This document shows positions 46,490-57,895 of a stretch of DNA of 64,000 nt, one piece after another. The DNA lies in the NCBI GenBank assembly GCA_032622095.1, contig CP136069.1, positions 83,350,958 through 83,414,957 on the forward strand. Direction: 5' to 3'. A model generated the notes under the pieces. That model searched no databases and was not told the origin of the DNA. It was given only the letters and a program-made list of their open reading frames with translations. Every line of letters starts with the position of its first letter. Within the stretch, counting starts at the first letter, position 1. Source of the DNA: Siphonodentalium dalli. Taxonomy: Eukaryota; Mollusca; Scaphopoda; Gadilida; Siphonodentaliidae. Both the position numbers and the translations under genes were made by a program.

Positions 46490-48010
46490 TCTTGAGTTAA
46501 ATATTACTAAATTAATTTCATTATTAATGCAAATGGCTTTCCATACTTTTTTCAACAGATAAGGGTTAAGTTAGCCATAGTCATTTGAATTAAAATTTTC
46601 TCCGCTTAAATTGTTAGAGTAGGGTTTAGAAAAATGAACATTTGCTTAAATCATGATATGTCACAAAATTATTTGTGAAAAATATTTCTCTAACATTGAC
46701 CTTGTAGATGTACATGCACATACTATGAAAAAAGCTCAAATTGTATCTCAATATTTTGTTTGGACTCATTTCATCAAATAAACACTCCCAATGTATATAT
46801 TAACATAACAATTGATTGTTTCAATGCTATATTTTACTCACCTTCCATATTTGTAACTACAGATTGATTTTCAGTATTCAAATTTTGTGTTTCTGGAACT
46901 TGTCAAAGTTGACCATAATTCAAAAAACATGGAAGCGGAACAATGCTAAACAAAAATTAGGAATAACCAGATATAATGGAACATAGTTTCCTGAATTGGA
47001 AATTACTTGATTAGTCGTTTTATCTATCGTATTGAAGATTTACACAAGCCAATTTATCAAATATCTTAAAGAAAATGAGCTTTCTATATCTTTATTATAC
47101 ATTTTTGGGTGTTAAATGGATATAATTTGTTCAAATAATTGGGACAGGATATACTAACTGTATTTGAAGCTGTAGCTTGGATTATAAGTTGGAAGAAAGT
47201 GCCAATTCTGGAAAACTGGCCCACAATTTAGGGTTTTTAGGGCAGAACATCAAAATTGGGGTTCAGACCCTCAATATTGGGGGTTCAGACCCATAAACCC
47301 TAATTTTGTGACAATTTGGGCAATATCCTATCAGCACCAACACTAGAAATGATAATAACTACTAAATTGAAGTGAAAGAGACAGAATTTTTTTTTATCTA
47401 GGATGTCAAATTTGACCAAAAAGTTTGAAACCCAAAATTGGGGTTCAGGTCCCTGAAACCCTGATTTTAGAACTTAAAACTATCTTAAAAAATGGTACAA
47501 AGAATATCAATATTATTGCATAGTAAATTAAACTTATTGGGGAGAATCAAATATATTTTTAGGCATACAATCTGGGGAATAAGGGCTGAACCCCAAAATT
47601 TGGGTTCAGGCTGCTAAAACCCTAATTTTTGTTCTTTTTACAAACATTTCGCTGGAATATGATGAGCATTAATGTCTGCTTACTACATTTAAGTGAATTG
47701 AACTAACAAATATTATTTATTGGTGTGAAATCTGAGAAAAAAGGGCTGAAATCCGAAATTGGGGTTCAGGCCCCTAAAACCCTAACTTGGGCACCTTTTT
47801 TCAAAAATCAGCCGGCACCATGAAATTCCTCATCGAAAAGTACCCTAGAAACCATTCTCAATATAAAGTGAACACCATTTCCCTACGGAGCGTGTTTCTG
47901 AGACCGACTATTTGACTACGGTATATTACATTCAGTGTGACTACTTTGATATCTCCATTGATTATTATACTTGACTACTTTAACAATTTGTAAATTCGTA
48001 ACTGGGACAT

Positions 48011-48149
48011 ACAGTAATGCCCTAAATAATCGACTCCTCAGTGAGAGCTTTCCAATGAATGGCAACAAGCCATATTTCCGACTAAATCCTAAAAAATTAC
48101 CCATAATTCTGCTGTGGTTAAAGAGTCAATTATTTAGGACATTACTGTA
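48011..48149. repeat. family A MITE
   Basis: Short left end ACAGTAATGCCCTAAATAAT, full right arm to TTTAGGACATTACTGTA. Confidence 0.9.
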
Positions 48150-48368
48150 CATAGCTGCATTCGATGAAATTTGAGGGCTGCCTTTTTTATATGCTATTCC
48201 CGTCACTCCCATCACTCACGATGACATCAGCAGTCCTAAAAAACACTTCTGAATATTTTTTACTGGGAGTCAAACCTACAACAGATAAATTAGCTCTCAT
48301 GGCGATGATAATGACATTAACATAAGGCAAATTATACATACTATACTTTCTCTTGTTTTTTTATCCAG

Positions 48369-48549
48369 GTTATATTAAGGTCCCCGATCCTGCCCTCGAT
48401 ACCAGTCAAACAAGCTGTGAGAGCCCAGAATCGTTGTCGCCCCCTCTTGATGACGACATGTCCTCTGACCACGTACTAAATGACCAGGGCATCGATTTCA
48501 GTTGGATAAATGAGGATGATAGTGAAGATGTCGTCGATGAATGGGATAG
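48369..48549 (+). CDS. KCNT: KCNT/Slo2 exon 3: acidic cytoplasmic N-terminus
   Basis: Acceptor TTTTTTTATCCAG and donor GATAGGTATATG bound 181 nt. The first two bases complete a codon, 59 codons follow and two bases are left. The product, about residues 49-107, begins YIKVPDPALDTS and is rich in Ser, Pro, Asp and Glu, ending EDVVDEWD. It is a probably disordered acidic stretch before the membrane domain. The final AG joins the first base of the 49628 exon to make a serine codon. Assignment as coding rests on open frame, amino-acid composition, splice sites and phase continuity with the recognisable pre-S1 exon. Confidence 0.8.
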
Positions 48550-48654
48550 GTATATGATTACAAATATTTATATTTATATTTCCATACAAGATGCTGCTTC
48601 TGTGACTTATTGCATGTGTTTCTAAGACCAGTGAAATGCTATTTTGTGTTGGTT

Positions 48655-49170
48655 AATTTGGGAAATATTAACCCCATCCCCTAATGATCTACATATCTGC
48701 TATCTGATTTGATAACTCCAATATTGGTCATCCGATTGTGTTTATATTTTATGACAGTTTATGATGGCACACCCCTGACTTATCTAGTGGGGCCATTTGA
48801 TTGATCTGCTTAAAAATATTAACACCATCCAGCAATTTCATAGACACATGCTATCCAATGTGATAAATATTTTTCAACCGATCACTCATAATTCACATCC
48901 ATGTTAATCATGGCACATTCTTCACCTGTCTAGATTTGTGTCGATTGATTTGTCTTGTAAATATTAACCCTACCTCTAACCTTTACATGAACACATGCTA
49001 TCCAAAGCAATACCTTATCTGATTGGTTTCATATTTCTACACATTAAAGTTAGTGTTGAAAACTCCCTAATATATATTTCCAATCACCTCCACTTTATTA
49101 TATGTGTATAGGCAAAACTCCGTTCTGGATAGCTGATTTCCAGTCAGTATGGTTGAAGGTATGGGTTAAC
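48655..49170. repeat. family I dispersed repeat (copy 2)
   Basis: Shares ATCTGATTTGATAACTC, CATAGACACATGCTATCC and GAACACATGCTATCC, and ends in GAAGGTATGGGTTAACCATC, with 27150-27580. Confidence 0.7.
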
Positions 49171-49313
49171 CATCCGCCGATCATGAAATGTCTCTTGTTC
49201 TTTATAGAGTTATCCTTCTTTGATTATCTTGAAATAATTGCTTTCTAGTTATCTCAATCATGGTTTGAATGACTGAATGGTTTTTATGGATATTTACCAT
49301 AATTAGGTGAGTG

Positions 49314-49545
49314 TTAACCCTTCCATGACTGGAGCTTCCTGAAATTTTGCGACAAACCCTGTGCCAATGCAGTCTCCGCATATATAAGAGAATACATTGG
49401 CCTAACAATATTTAATACCTTCACCTTGTAAGCCAGTATATTCTCTTATATATGCGAGGCTCCCTATGGGAGACTCGCATATATAAGGGAATGCACTGGC
49501 ACATGATCTTTAATGCTGCACCAGCTCTCATCATGAAAGGGTTAA
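49314..49545. mobile_element. family C MITE, TTAA both ends
   Basis: TTAACCCTTCCATGACTGGA to CATCATGAAAGGGTTAA. The second hairpin is perfect (TCTTATATATGCGAGGCTCC and its complement). Confidence 0.9.
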
Positions 49546-49627
49546 ATGAGGATTGTTCATAGAACTACTATTATGGTTAGGCCTATATGTATCATCTTCG
49601 ATAATTCAAATTTGTTTTATTTTGCAG

Positions 49628-49707
49628 TGCTCATCCAGTTAAATTCTCGGTGGAAGTCTCAATCAGGGCAAAGTTGAGAAGACTGTTTATAAAAAATTCT
49701 AAATTCA
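49628..49707 (+). CDS. KCNT: KCNT/Slo2 exon 4: pre-S1 segment
   Basis: Acceptor TTTATTTTGCAG and donor TTCAGTAAGT. One base completes a serine codon, then 26 codons (residues 109-134) and one base. The text AHPVKFSVEVSIRAKLRRLF followed by IKNSKF matches the conserved cytoplasmic segment just before S1 in KCNT channels, where a VxFxV..N..(K/R)x(K/R)L(K/R)LFFIKN pattern occurs. This is one of the anchors for the family assignment. The exon lies between a family C MITE and a hAT element. Confidence 0.85.
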
Positions 49708-50118
49708 GTAAGTATTAATTTCAGTATCTTAACCCTTTCAACCTTTTTTGTGTGAAAACAGACTGCAGATACTAACGAACAGTCACACATACAGACAACA
49801 CTGTCACCAGTGTTCTCGCTGTCGGTAGCCAAATTAGCCAATGGCTAATTTTTTTCAAATTTGGCTAATAAAAATTTCATTTGGCTAAACTTTTGGCTAA
49901 TGTTTTTTTTACCCCAAATGGAGACTGAAAGCATGGAGTCAGAAAGCTAATTAATAAAAGCGCTCAATAGATCGACATTAAAGACGAAGTTAGGTGACGA
50001 AAGTATTTCATTATTTTCGGCGTACTTATGAAATATCGTTCCGTGGGTTTTCAATTATGTGATGTGAACGATCTAGTCCGAAAACATCGAAAGTGGGAAT
50101 ATATCGCCGACTGTACAA

Positions 50119-50310
50119 ATGGAAACCCGATCGCGGACAGTACAAAGGGAAACCCGATCGACAACTCTATCAACCAAGCGATCACACAGTGATATGCAGA
50201 CATCTTTAGTTTTCACAAGACGGACATTCAAAGACGCATTGACACTGCAAAACCGACCGTGGTTGAATTATGACAATGTCAAGAAAGCATTGTTTTGTAA
50301 GTGTGTATAA
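50119..50310 (+). pseudogene. transposase N-terminal finger remnant in hAT
   Basis: A 63-residue frame ending RPWLNYDNVKKALFCKCV. The WLxYD...ALFCxxC text resembles the start of a TTF-type zinc finger that precedes the catalytic domain in one branch of hAT transposases. The remaining domain is absent. Confidence 0.5.
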
Positions 50311-50701
50311 GCAATTTGTTCATAACAGGCTGTTTTAATCTGGAGAAAGATTACGTCACTCTGCACGAAACACCAAAATGTCATTGTTTTACATTTAATC
50401 CCCTACTCCCCCATTGTATAACGGTCGAGGTTTATGAGCACCAAGTGTAAGACAATAGCTTAATCAGCCAAATGTTAATCATGACAGATATTTTATGGCT
50501 ATTTGTCGTCAATACCGATACAGTCAAAATAATATGCATGCTTTTATGACAGATTGTAATTTGATAACGGCGTAACAATATTAAGTCAGTATTAGTTTCA
50601 AGATGTCACTTAGATATTTTCGCAAGGATAAATAAATGATTTTAAAAAAGATATTGATATAAGACAAAAAAATAATGACATTCAAGGACAATCCCGGGTT
50701 A

Positions 50702-50842
50702 CCCCCCCCCATCCCCAGATCACTCTTTCACATAAAGATTAATACATTTTTAATAAATGATATATCCCCCCCCCCCCCCCCCCCCCCCCCCCAGATCACT
50801 CTTTCACATAAAGATTAATACATTTTTAATAAATGATATATA
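50702..50842. repeat. 76-bp tandem duplication around poly-C
   Basis: CCCCAGATCACTCTTTCACA through TTTTTAATAAATGATATA is present twice, the copies separated by a 26-base C run (50766-50792). Inside the hAT element. Confidence 0.9.
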
Positions 50843-51104
50843 TAAAAATACTTCTAGTTCATAAAAATTATTTAAATTATTGTGTATTTTACCTGTGTCT
50901 GTTAGATTTTACGTTTAGTCATTAATTGTGAACCGACCAGAAAACGATGATTTAATTTGGCCAAAGTTTTTTTTTAATTTGGCCAAAAAACATTTGGCTA
51001 AAGATTTTTTCATTTGGCTAATAAAATTTTCATTTGGCTAAACTTTTGGCTAAAGTTTTTTTCGGTCCAGCGCGAACACTGACTGTCACAAAGATCTATA
51101 AATA

Positions 51105-51344
51105 TTAACCCTTTCAGTGCCAAGTCCAATTTTTGTATCAACCCATATTTTCCTTGATCATTTTTCAAATTTATTGATTATAATAATGTGATACATTGAT
51201 GGAAAGAGCTCTAAGTGCTCTTCCTGGAAAGAGCTCTAAGAGCTCTTCCATCAATGTATCACATTATTATAATCAATAAATTTGAAAAATGATCAAGGAA
51301 ATATGGGTTGATACAAAAATCGGTCTTGGCACTGAAAGGGTTAA
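51105..51344. mobile_element. family E TTAA MITE (copy 2), full palindrome
   Basis: TTAACCCTTTCAGTGCCAAG to TTGGCACTGAAAGGGTTAA. A near-perfect palindrome of ~240 bp centred near 51225, with AAGAGCTC repeats at the centre. It begins 16 bp after the hAT target duplication. Confidence 0.95.
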
Positions 51345-51821
51345 GTCATTATGATCTATCAGCTTCATAGTAACTGACAGAGACCAGGGACCAGCCTAGA
51401 GGGCAACTTGGGAGATTTTTTTTGTTATTAGAGCCCGGTTTCACCATGTCATGCCATGATTCGATCACAAAAACAACTGGAAATACTGTTAATTTATGAC
51501 AATCAAGGACCAATGCATGTTAATCCATGGCAGCTTGATTGGAAAATATAACAGCACCGAAAACCACAATAATACCGATTAGTTGATTACCAAAATGTTA
51601 TTGATTATCCACTTTATCAACAGTTAATTGATTAATCGTGACAGCTCTAATGGATATTCCTGGTAGAGCTGTGATCATTATAAGATAGGTAAGTATTGTC
51701 AAGTCATCACTGCTTAGCAATTGTTGCTGGGTTATAGGGCATCATTCTTCTATTTATTACCTATTTTGTGATATCAATAATTCATACATAATTCTGTACA
51801 ACATTTTATTTTATTTTCCAG

Positions 51822-51918
51822 GAGTCAGACTAACCAGCTTTGACCTCATTGTGAGAATTATTATCTGTCTGTTGTATGTCATAAGAGTGGAGTTAGACCA
51901 AATTAAATATTATCAGTG
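51822..51918 (+). CDS. KCNT: KCNT/Slo2 exon 5: transmembrane segment S1
   Basis: Acceptor TTTATTTTCCAG and donor AGTGGTAAGTGA. Two bases complete an arginine codon, then 31 codons (residues 136-166) and two bases of a tryptophan codon. It encodes VRLTSFDLIVRIIICLLYVI (S1, about residues 141-159) followed by RVELDQIKYYQ. The LLY(V/I)(I/V)RV(x)LD ending of S1 is characteristic of KCNT channels. The S1-S2 loop is shorter than in vertebrate KCNT1. Partial copies of this exon lie in the following intron (52702-52806). Confidence 0.92.
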
Positions 51919-52234
51919 GTAAGTGACCATTATTAGGCCACAATAAAAAAGACCTGTGTTTCTGGTGACCCCACTCGGCCCTATTCTGGAACCCCGACCG
52001 TTTTTTATTTTATTGAAAAATGGACACATCGAATGTACTGTTAAACCGGAAATTATACCACACTTCAATTAGGTCACAGCCGAATCAAACTGATTTTTTC
52101 ATGATTTATTCAATAAAACAGTAAATTACACTATATTCTAATATTATGTACTTAGTTTTATTATTTTATAGCACATTAAAATCAAGGAGAAGCAGTCTGG
52201 GACTATTCATATTTATTTTGAGCAATGTTGAAAA

Positions 52235-52634
52235 TTAACCCTTTACCCAACAAACCGGCCAAAACCGGCCAAATAAAGCTTCAACAGCCTAAAATATCTT
52301 CGGTCTGTCTCAATAGAACCATACAAATATGGATATCATTGGAACCGGCTCCTTGACCACATTGTGATAGTTACAGTTATGCCCTGTGCCAATGCATTCT
52401 CTTATATATGCGAGTCGACCATAGGTCGCCTCGCATATATAAGAGAATGCATTGGCCTAAAAAAAATCTTTTTTTAACACTTTTTACCATTTTTTCTTAC
52501 ATTCTTTAACAATTTTATAATTTTTAATGTGTTAAGCCAATGCATTCTCTTATATATGCGAGGCGACCTATGGTCGACTCGCATATATAAGAGAATGCAT
52601 TGGCACAGGGCCCTTCTGTTGGGTAAAGGGTTAA
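52235..52634. mobile_element. family D TTAA MITE (copy 2)
   Basis: TTAACCCTTTACCCAACAAA to TTGGGTAAAGGGTTAA. Almost identical to 15004-15402, which implies recent activity. Confidence 0.95.
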
Positions 52635-52701
52635 ATGAAAAGTCTCCCCCCGCTCCTATTATTTCTTGCATATCACCAGAAATGCAGGTATATATTTTGG
52701 C

Positions 52702-52806
52702 CTTATCTGTCTATTATATCCTAAGAGTGGAGTTAGACCAAATTAAAAATTATCAGTGACCATTATTATCTGTCTGTTGTATGACCTAAGAGTGGAGTCG
52801 TAAGTT
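52702..52806 (+). pseudogene. two partial, tandem duplicates of KCNT exon 5
   Basis: 52702-52768 repeats the second half of the S1 exon and its following intron start (TAAGAGTGGAGTTAGACCAA and CAGTGACCATTATT). The donor GTAAG is missing, so the frame stops at TGA right after the Q codon. A second, shorter copy at 52762-52806 (TATCTGTCTGTTGTATGACC, AGAGTGGAGTCGTAAG) overlaps its end and retains a donor-like GTAAG. Neither has the exon's first half or a clear matching acceptor. Confidence 0.8.
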
Positions 52807-53304
52807 AAAATGTGACATGCCACTGCCCAGTAATTAATATTCATAGTTTTTGTGGTGTCCCATGCAGGTATTTGCTAAAATAACATGGCTTATTTGAATT
52901 CACATACATGTAATTTATATGTAATTAGATGAATATATCGAAGCATATTTCTGATTTTAAAGTGGGTTGTACACTAAATCCGGCCATTTATGGGACCATC
53001 TCCTTTTATACTCAGCATAATATATACAACAAATTAATGCACTTGAGCCATGGATAATGCAAAATACACTTGTGTGCTCTATGAACGATGCAAACAACAT
53101 GGTAGTTATAATGAAAATGAGTTTACGATTGGAGTTTTTGTACAAAATAATTTAAATTCAATAGGCATGTTATATGTTTGGATAGAACAAACGGTCCCTA
53201 GCGTAAATGTATTCACCTCGGCTATGAAATAAAATGATAATAGTAATGATATAATGAAAATGTTTTTATATGACTTGAGTCATAAACTCAATTTCATTAT
53301 AATT

Positions 53305-53410
53305 ACAGTAATGCTCTAATTAATCGACCCCTTAACCACAGCAGAATTATGGGTAACTTTTCAGGATTTAGTCGGAAATATGGCTTGTTGCCATCCATCG
53401 GAAAGCTCTC
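53305..53410. repeat. family A MITE, left half
   Basis: ACAGTAATGCTCTAATTAAT through TCGGAAAGCTCTC. Confidence 0.85.
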
Positions 53411-53768
53411 ATCCATAGCTCAAATTCTTTCATTTGTTGCATATATTATGTTGAGTATAAAAGGAGATGGTCCCATAAATGTACAGTACCCCTATAATTA
53501 AGTCAATGTTTATATTTTGCTAAAATATTAATATGCATTTTAATACTAGTATAAGAATCCCCCGTAAACTTTTCATAGGACCCGTAAAGTTATAATCAGC
53601 TTATGTTTGGGATTAGTGATGATGCTTGCAGCTAGTCTTAGAACCATGCACTGTCTACGACTGATTCAATCGCGGATAATATATATGGCTATAACTCTGC
53701 TTCCTGGTGAGCTTAATAAAAGAAAATAGTCTCAGATAGCTCAACTTTTGGGATTTACCCCCTGGGAG

Positions 53769-53802
<34 letters not shown>

Positions 53803-55525
53803 GAGGCAGAAAAAATCAGGAAATATCTTTATTTGCAAATAGAGGTTACTCACACGTGGGGACTCAAAACATCTATTATACCAGTAGTTATAGGGGCCAC
53901 CGGAGAAATCAGTAAAAGTCTTGACAAATGGATTGAGGAAATACCAGCTCCTCTCAATATATATGAAATCCAGAAAGTAGCTATCTTAGGAACAATCAAG
54001 ACAATATAGATGCATTGTGACTTAGTAGTTTACCGAACAGACAATGTAATCTTACTGACCTCCACTGCAGTGAAAAATAACAGACAAACAGATAATAATA
54101 ATAACAATAATTGATCAATTTTTATAGCATTATACAGTGAATTAGTTTCAATGCACTTTACATCCATTATAATGTCAGTCATAGGGCATCCGACACCATT
54201 ATTACTCCCATCCTCTAATGAGTAAGCAACCCCGCTGCACAAATTCGGGTGTATATTGTGTATATACTCTTTTAATAAATGGTTCATTTGTGAAATATGT
54301 TTTATTGCTGATAGCAATGGCTTGCCATGTGATGCAGCTGTAAACAGAACTTTGCCGATTGAAGATGGTGGCATGGTATTCACAGAAACAAATATTAACT
54401 GGTAAGATTTACAGTGACAATATTCTTCTATAAATGTTTTCTATAATTTCAATATTCTCCTTAGTTACGCTGACATGGTTAACTTACTATGATTTTAACA
54501 GAATTAATGTTGGCGGGAAATTTTTTATGGCAAATATTTTAGCAATTTCTAAAATTTTTGGTGATTTTTTTCAGAAACTTTGGCCACTCTAAAAAAAACA
54601 AAATATGGGATCATCGAAAATAACTGATTAATTTCGAGTTGGACAAAAATAATAATTGAAATTTGCCCAGATGAGAACTGCAAAAACTGAAATAGGTCTA
54701 GCCAGTAAAGTATATCAACATAAATGATTTGTCTACACTGTCTTATTTTGAAACCACAAAGCAATAAACTATTGTTACTTGATTATTACAAAAATAAATT
54801 ATTACCTTGATGCACAACCTTTTGATACATGAACCATTCAGTTTTATATTTCCTACCCTCATGCACGATTCCGTGTTTATATAGAGCATACATCTAGCAT
54901 GACCAAGGCCTGCAGACATCGCTGTTGTATGCATTTTGTTTTGTTTTATCTCAATTTGTATTGTGTTGTTTCTAGTTTAGCAAATTATTTCATATCTCAA
55001 TGACTTTCCAGCACAGATAGTTTACGGGTGGAATCTTTTAAGAAGAGTACTTTTACTCAATTCAAATACATGTAATAAGTTATTGTGCATAATATTTATG
55101 AAGGAGCAACACATGGCCTTGCACCTTGAGTTTAAAATAAAGAGCCTGTTTGTATATAAACCTTTCTATAAGTGAGTTAAAAAGTGTACATAGGAATGGT
55201 CTATTATTTTATAACATATTATTTGTTTTACCATCCACGAGAATATGTAATAAAAACTATGGGTGTCACTCATATTTGACTTAAAAAGTGACTAAAAAGT
55301 TATATTTTCCTTTGAGACGCCACATATGGAACACTGCCAAGGAGTAGTGTTCTAAAAATAGTAACTACTTTTGTCATGCATTCTCAATCTATAGTAAAAA
55401 AAATGGAAATAACAAAATTCTAGTGTCATATATTTCTCTTGACTAGTACTAGGGTGTATTTGACTCAGAATTGTTATTTTTAGTCTGAAATCTATCTAAA
55501 AAGTACAGGAAAGAGATATTCATCT
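53411..55525. other. intron 5, mostly unassigned
   Basis: A (ATA)n microsatellite lies at about 53769-53799. Otherwise no exon, RNA or repeat family was recognised. An open frame on the - strand at 54030-54383 has no recognisable domain. Confidence 0.4.
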
Positions 55526-55782
55526 TTAACACTTCCATGATTGGAGCTTCCTGAAATTTTGCGAAAAAAAACATTGTTCCAATGCATTCTCTTGTATATG
55601 AAAGTCTCCCATAGGGAACCTTGCATATATAAAAAAATATATTGGCCTAACAATATTTACATTGACCTTTTAAGTCAATGCATTCTCTTATATATCAATG
55701 GGAGCCTCGCATGAATAAGATAATGCACTGGCACAGGATCTTTAATTCTGCACCAGTGTAGCTCCCATCATTAAAGGGTTAA
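55526..55782. mobile_element. family C MITE, TTAA both ends
   Basis: TTAACACTTCCATGATTGGA to CATCATTAAAGGGTTAA with both hairpins, somewhat diverged. Confidence 0.9.
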
Positions 55783-55799
55783 GTTGTAAGTAGGTTCCG

Positions 55800-56945
55800 T
55801 TAACTCTTTCACTGCTGATCGCGACTTGAGTCGAATTACCCATACACTGGCGATCGCGACTTGAGTCGAATCCTGACACCTTCGTCCCGTAATATCAATC
55901 CATGGGAAGTAACTCTATATTTTTATGTGAAAACAGTGTACGTGATGTAGTCAATTTTGTAATGAGAAACTCCAGGTTTAATTTTTTATATTTCGGGATG
56001 TCGGCCATCTTGTTTTGTGATTAAGTGGTCGCGGTCACGTGACCCTCCTGGTATGGGAATACGTGTTTTCCATTCCACAGAGACCAATACCTACCTGCAT
56101 TCCAAGTTTCAGGAATATACCTCCGCATATACAAAAGTTATTGCAAAATACACAATAATATATGTATTTAGCAGAAATATAGTAACTTGTTTTCGGTTCT
56201 CAATACTAACACCAACTTACATAACAAATTTCGTCAAAATATCTCTGCAGATACAAAAGTTATTGAGAAATAATGAATTTTCCTTATATTTCGGTGTGGC
56301 GGCTATCTTGTTTTGTGATCATGTGGTCACGGTCTCGTGACCCTCATGTGGTCATGGGTCTCGTGACCCTGGCAGACTGGGAAGTGTTTTCAATTCGCAT
56401 GTCCTATCTAACTGTGCACCAAGTTTCACAAACATACCTTTACAGATACAAAAGTTATTGAGAAATACCCAATCAATATGTATTTAGCAGCAATATACTA
56501 ACATTATCTTATATTTCGGGATGGTGGCCATCTTGTTTTGTGGTCACATGATCGTGTTCACGTGAAATGTGACACTGGCGGACTAGAACATATTTTCTAT
56601 TCCCAATACTGATACCTACTTTAATACATACCAACTTTCATGAAAATATCTCTAGAAATACAAAATTTATTGAGAAATACTGAAATTTTTCTAATATTTT
56701 GGGACGGTGGCCATCTTGTTTGTGGTCACGTGATCGTGGTCACGTGACAATGGTGGATTGGGGCGTGTTTTTGATTCCCCAGACCAATACCTACATGCAT
56801 GCCAAGTTTCACGAAAATAGCTCGGCAGATACAAAAGTTATTGAGAAATACCCAATCCATATGTATTTAGCAGCAATATGCTACATGTAAGTATGCTTGG
56901 CAGTAGCAGACCTGTCTGTGGTGCTGCATGGCAGTGAAAGAGTTA
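55800..56945. mobile_element. TTAA-type element with tandem core
   Basis: Left end TTAACTCTTTCACTGCTGAT; right end ATGGCAGTGAAAGAGTTAC (TTAA mutated to TTAC). After a GATCGCGACTTGAGTCGAAT direct pair come four diverged units, with GGCCATCTTGTTTTGTG, GTCACGTGA, CCAAGTTTCA and ATACAAAAGTTATTGAGAAA. It combines MITE-like termini with a satellite-like interior. Confidence 0.75.
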
Positions 56946-56949
56946 CCCC

Positions 56950-57110
56950 ATTTTTTCTAATTACTCATTGATGAGTAGTTCCCTTAGGAAATGATTAGAT
57001 AATGAGTTCAACAAAATCTTTCTTCACTTGTATCATCTGTCGTCTGCTTATGTTTCCTGTAAACACCTCCAAATAAATAATAGAACATTCCAATGAATAA
57101 TTTTATAGTA
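56950..57110. repeat. family K repeat (copy 3), inverted
   Basis: CTCATTGATGAGTAGTTCCC, GAAATGATTAGATAATGAG and CGTCTGCTTATGTTTCC are complements of the blocks at 9720-9935. Confidence 0.6.
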
Positions 57111-57125
57111 AAGAAATACAGAATA

Positions 57126-57265
57126 TGTAGCTATAGTGTCGTCGCTTAAACTGTTTATGTCCGTGAGGGTGATTTGAGCATCTATTGGTTGAGGCTCTGC
57201 CGAGTCCAGTAGATCTCAAATACCCCGAGTGGACGTAAACAGTTTAAGAGACAACATTAGCTACA
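57126..57265. repeat. imperfect hairpin (~140 bp)
   Basis: TGTAGCTATAGTGTCGTCGC and TTAAACTGTTTATGTCC pair with GGACGTAAACAGTTTAA and GACAACATTAGCTACA. Confidence 0.85.
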
Positions 57266-57895
57266 TATTTTATTTATCCATCGCACAAAACTTGCCTTTT
57301 GTGAAATAAATCTGTCATTTTCCTCAGTTTTACATTTGTTACTTCGATGATGCCCTTACATTTATTAGGTCAAGCACACTAATTTGCACTCATGACATGC
57401 AAAATCCAGAGTGCAGCTTAGAGCGAAATAGTTTGTTGGGTTTTTTTTAAATAGTTATTCTAAGCTGGTCTTGTACTAATGGTTTATAGATGTTTTAGAG
57501 TGAAAACATATCCGTTTACCAATTTTATGTCAATTGCGGTGAATTATGGACGATAAAAATGTTCCAAAATCACAATGATGTCATTTAGGTCGGTTGACGT
57601 CCCTAGTTACCTGTGCTATTTGCATATGCAATTACATCATAAAAGTAGGACTAACCTAATAAAGCTACGTTGACCTAATAAAGCTACATTGACGTAATAA
57701 ATGTATTAGGCAGGCTTTATGTAGGCAATAGAGTAGTGAGTGGTGGATAACGGGTTATTATGATTCAATATTCAAGTTGTTGTACTATATATGTGTTATT
57801 CATTTTTCTGTTTCATTTGCTTCTGTTATTTTACTTTCTAGTTGTAGTTTTATTTACCTAATTTGTGCATGCTGTTTTGTTTTTTCAATGTTTAG

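Larger units (their letters stand above)
42378..47910. repeat. 5.5-kb near-palindrome (inverted duplication)
   Basis: The left arm, 42378-45693, and the right arm, 45747-47910, are reverse complements with few mismatches. The outer ends are TAGTCGGTCTCAGAAACACG and CGTGTTTCTGAGACCGACTA. The inner ends, GGAAGACTAATT and AATTAGTCTTCC, flank a spacer of about 53 bp. The left arm is longer because it carries a hAT insertion (44109-44996) and a 0.26-kb MITE (43223-43481), both absent from the right arm. The left arm also lacks about 29 bp present in the right arm near 45450. Each arm bears a degenerate coding module and a family C remnant. No target duplication was found at the outer ends. Confidence 0.95.
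49808..51081 (+). mobile_element. hAT element (second) with 8-bp target duplication
   Basis: Terminal inverted repeats CAGTGTTCTCGCTG and CAGCGCGAACACTG, flanked by ACTGTCAC at 49800-49807 and 51082-51089. Subterminal zones carry many TTTGGCTAA repeats on both sides. Length 1274 bp. Internally there is a short finger-encoding remnant and a duplicated 76-bp block with poly-C. It sits in intron 4. Confidence 0.9.

Noticed and set aside
49808-51081. Host exon encoding the WLxYD...FCxxC segment
   Set aside because: It lies between exact hAT ends with an 8-bp duplication, so it belongs to the transposon, not to the channel gene.
52529-52759. 76-residue frame ending in a KCNT-like peptide
   Set aside because: It joins a family D hairpin to the exon 5 remnant; no start or acceptor justifies it as a protein.
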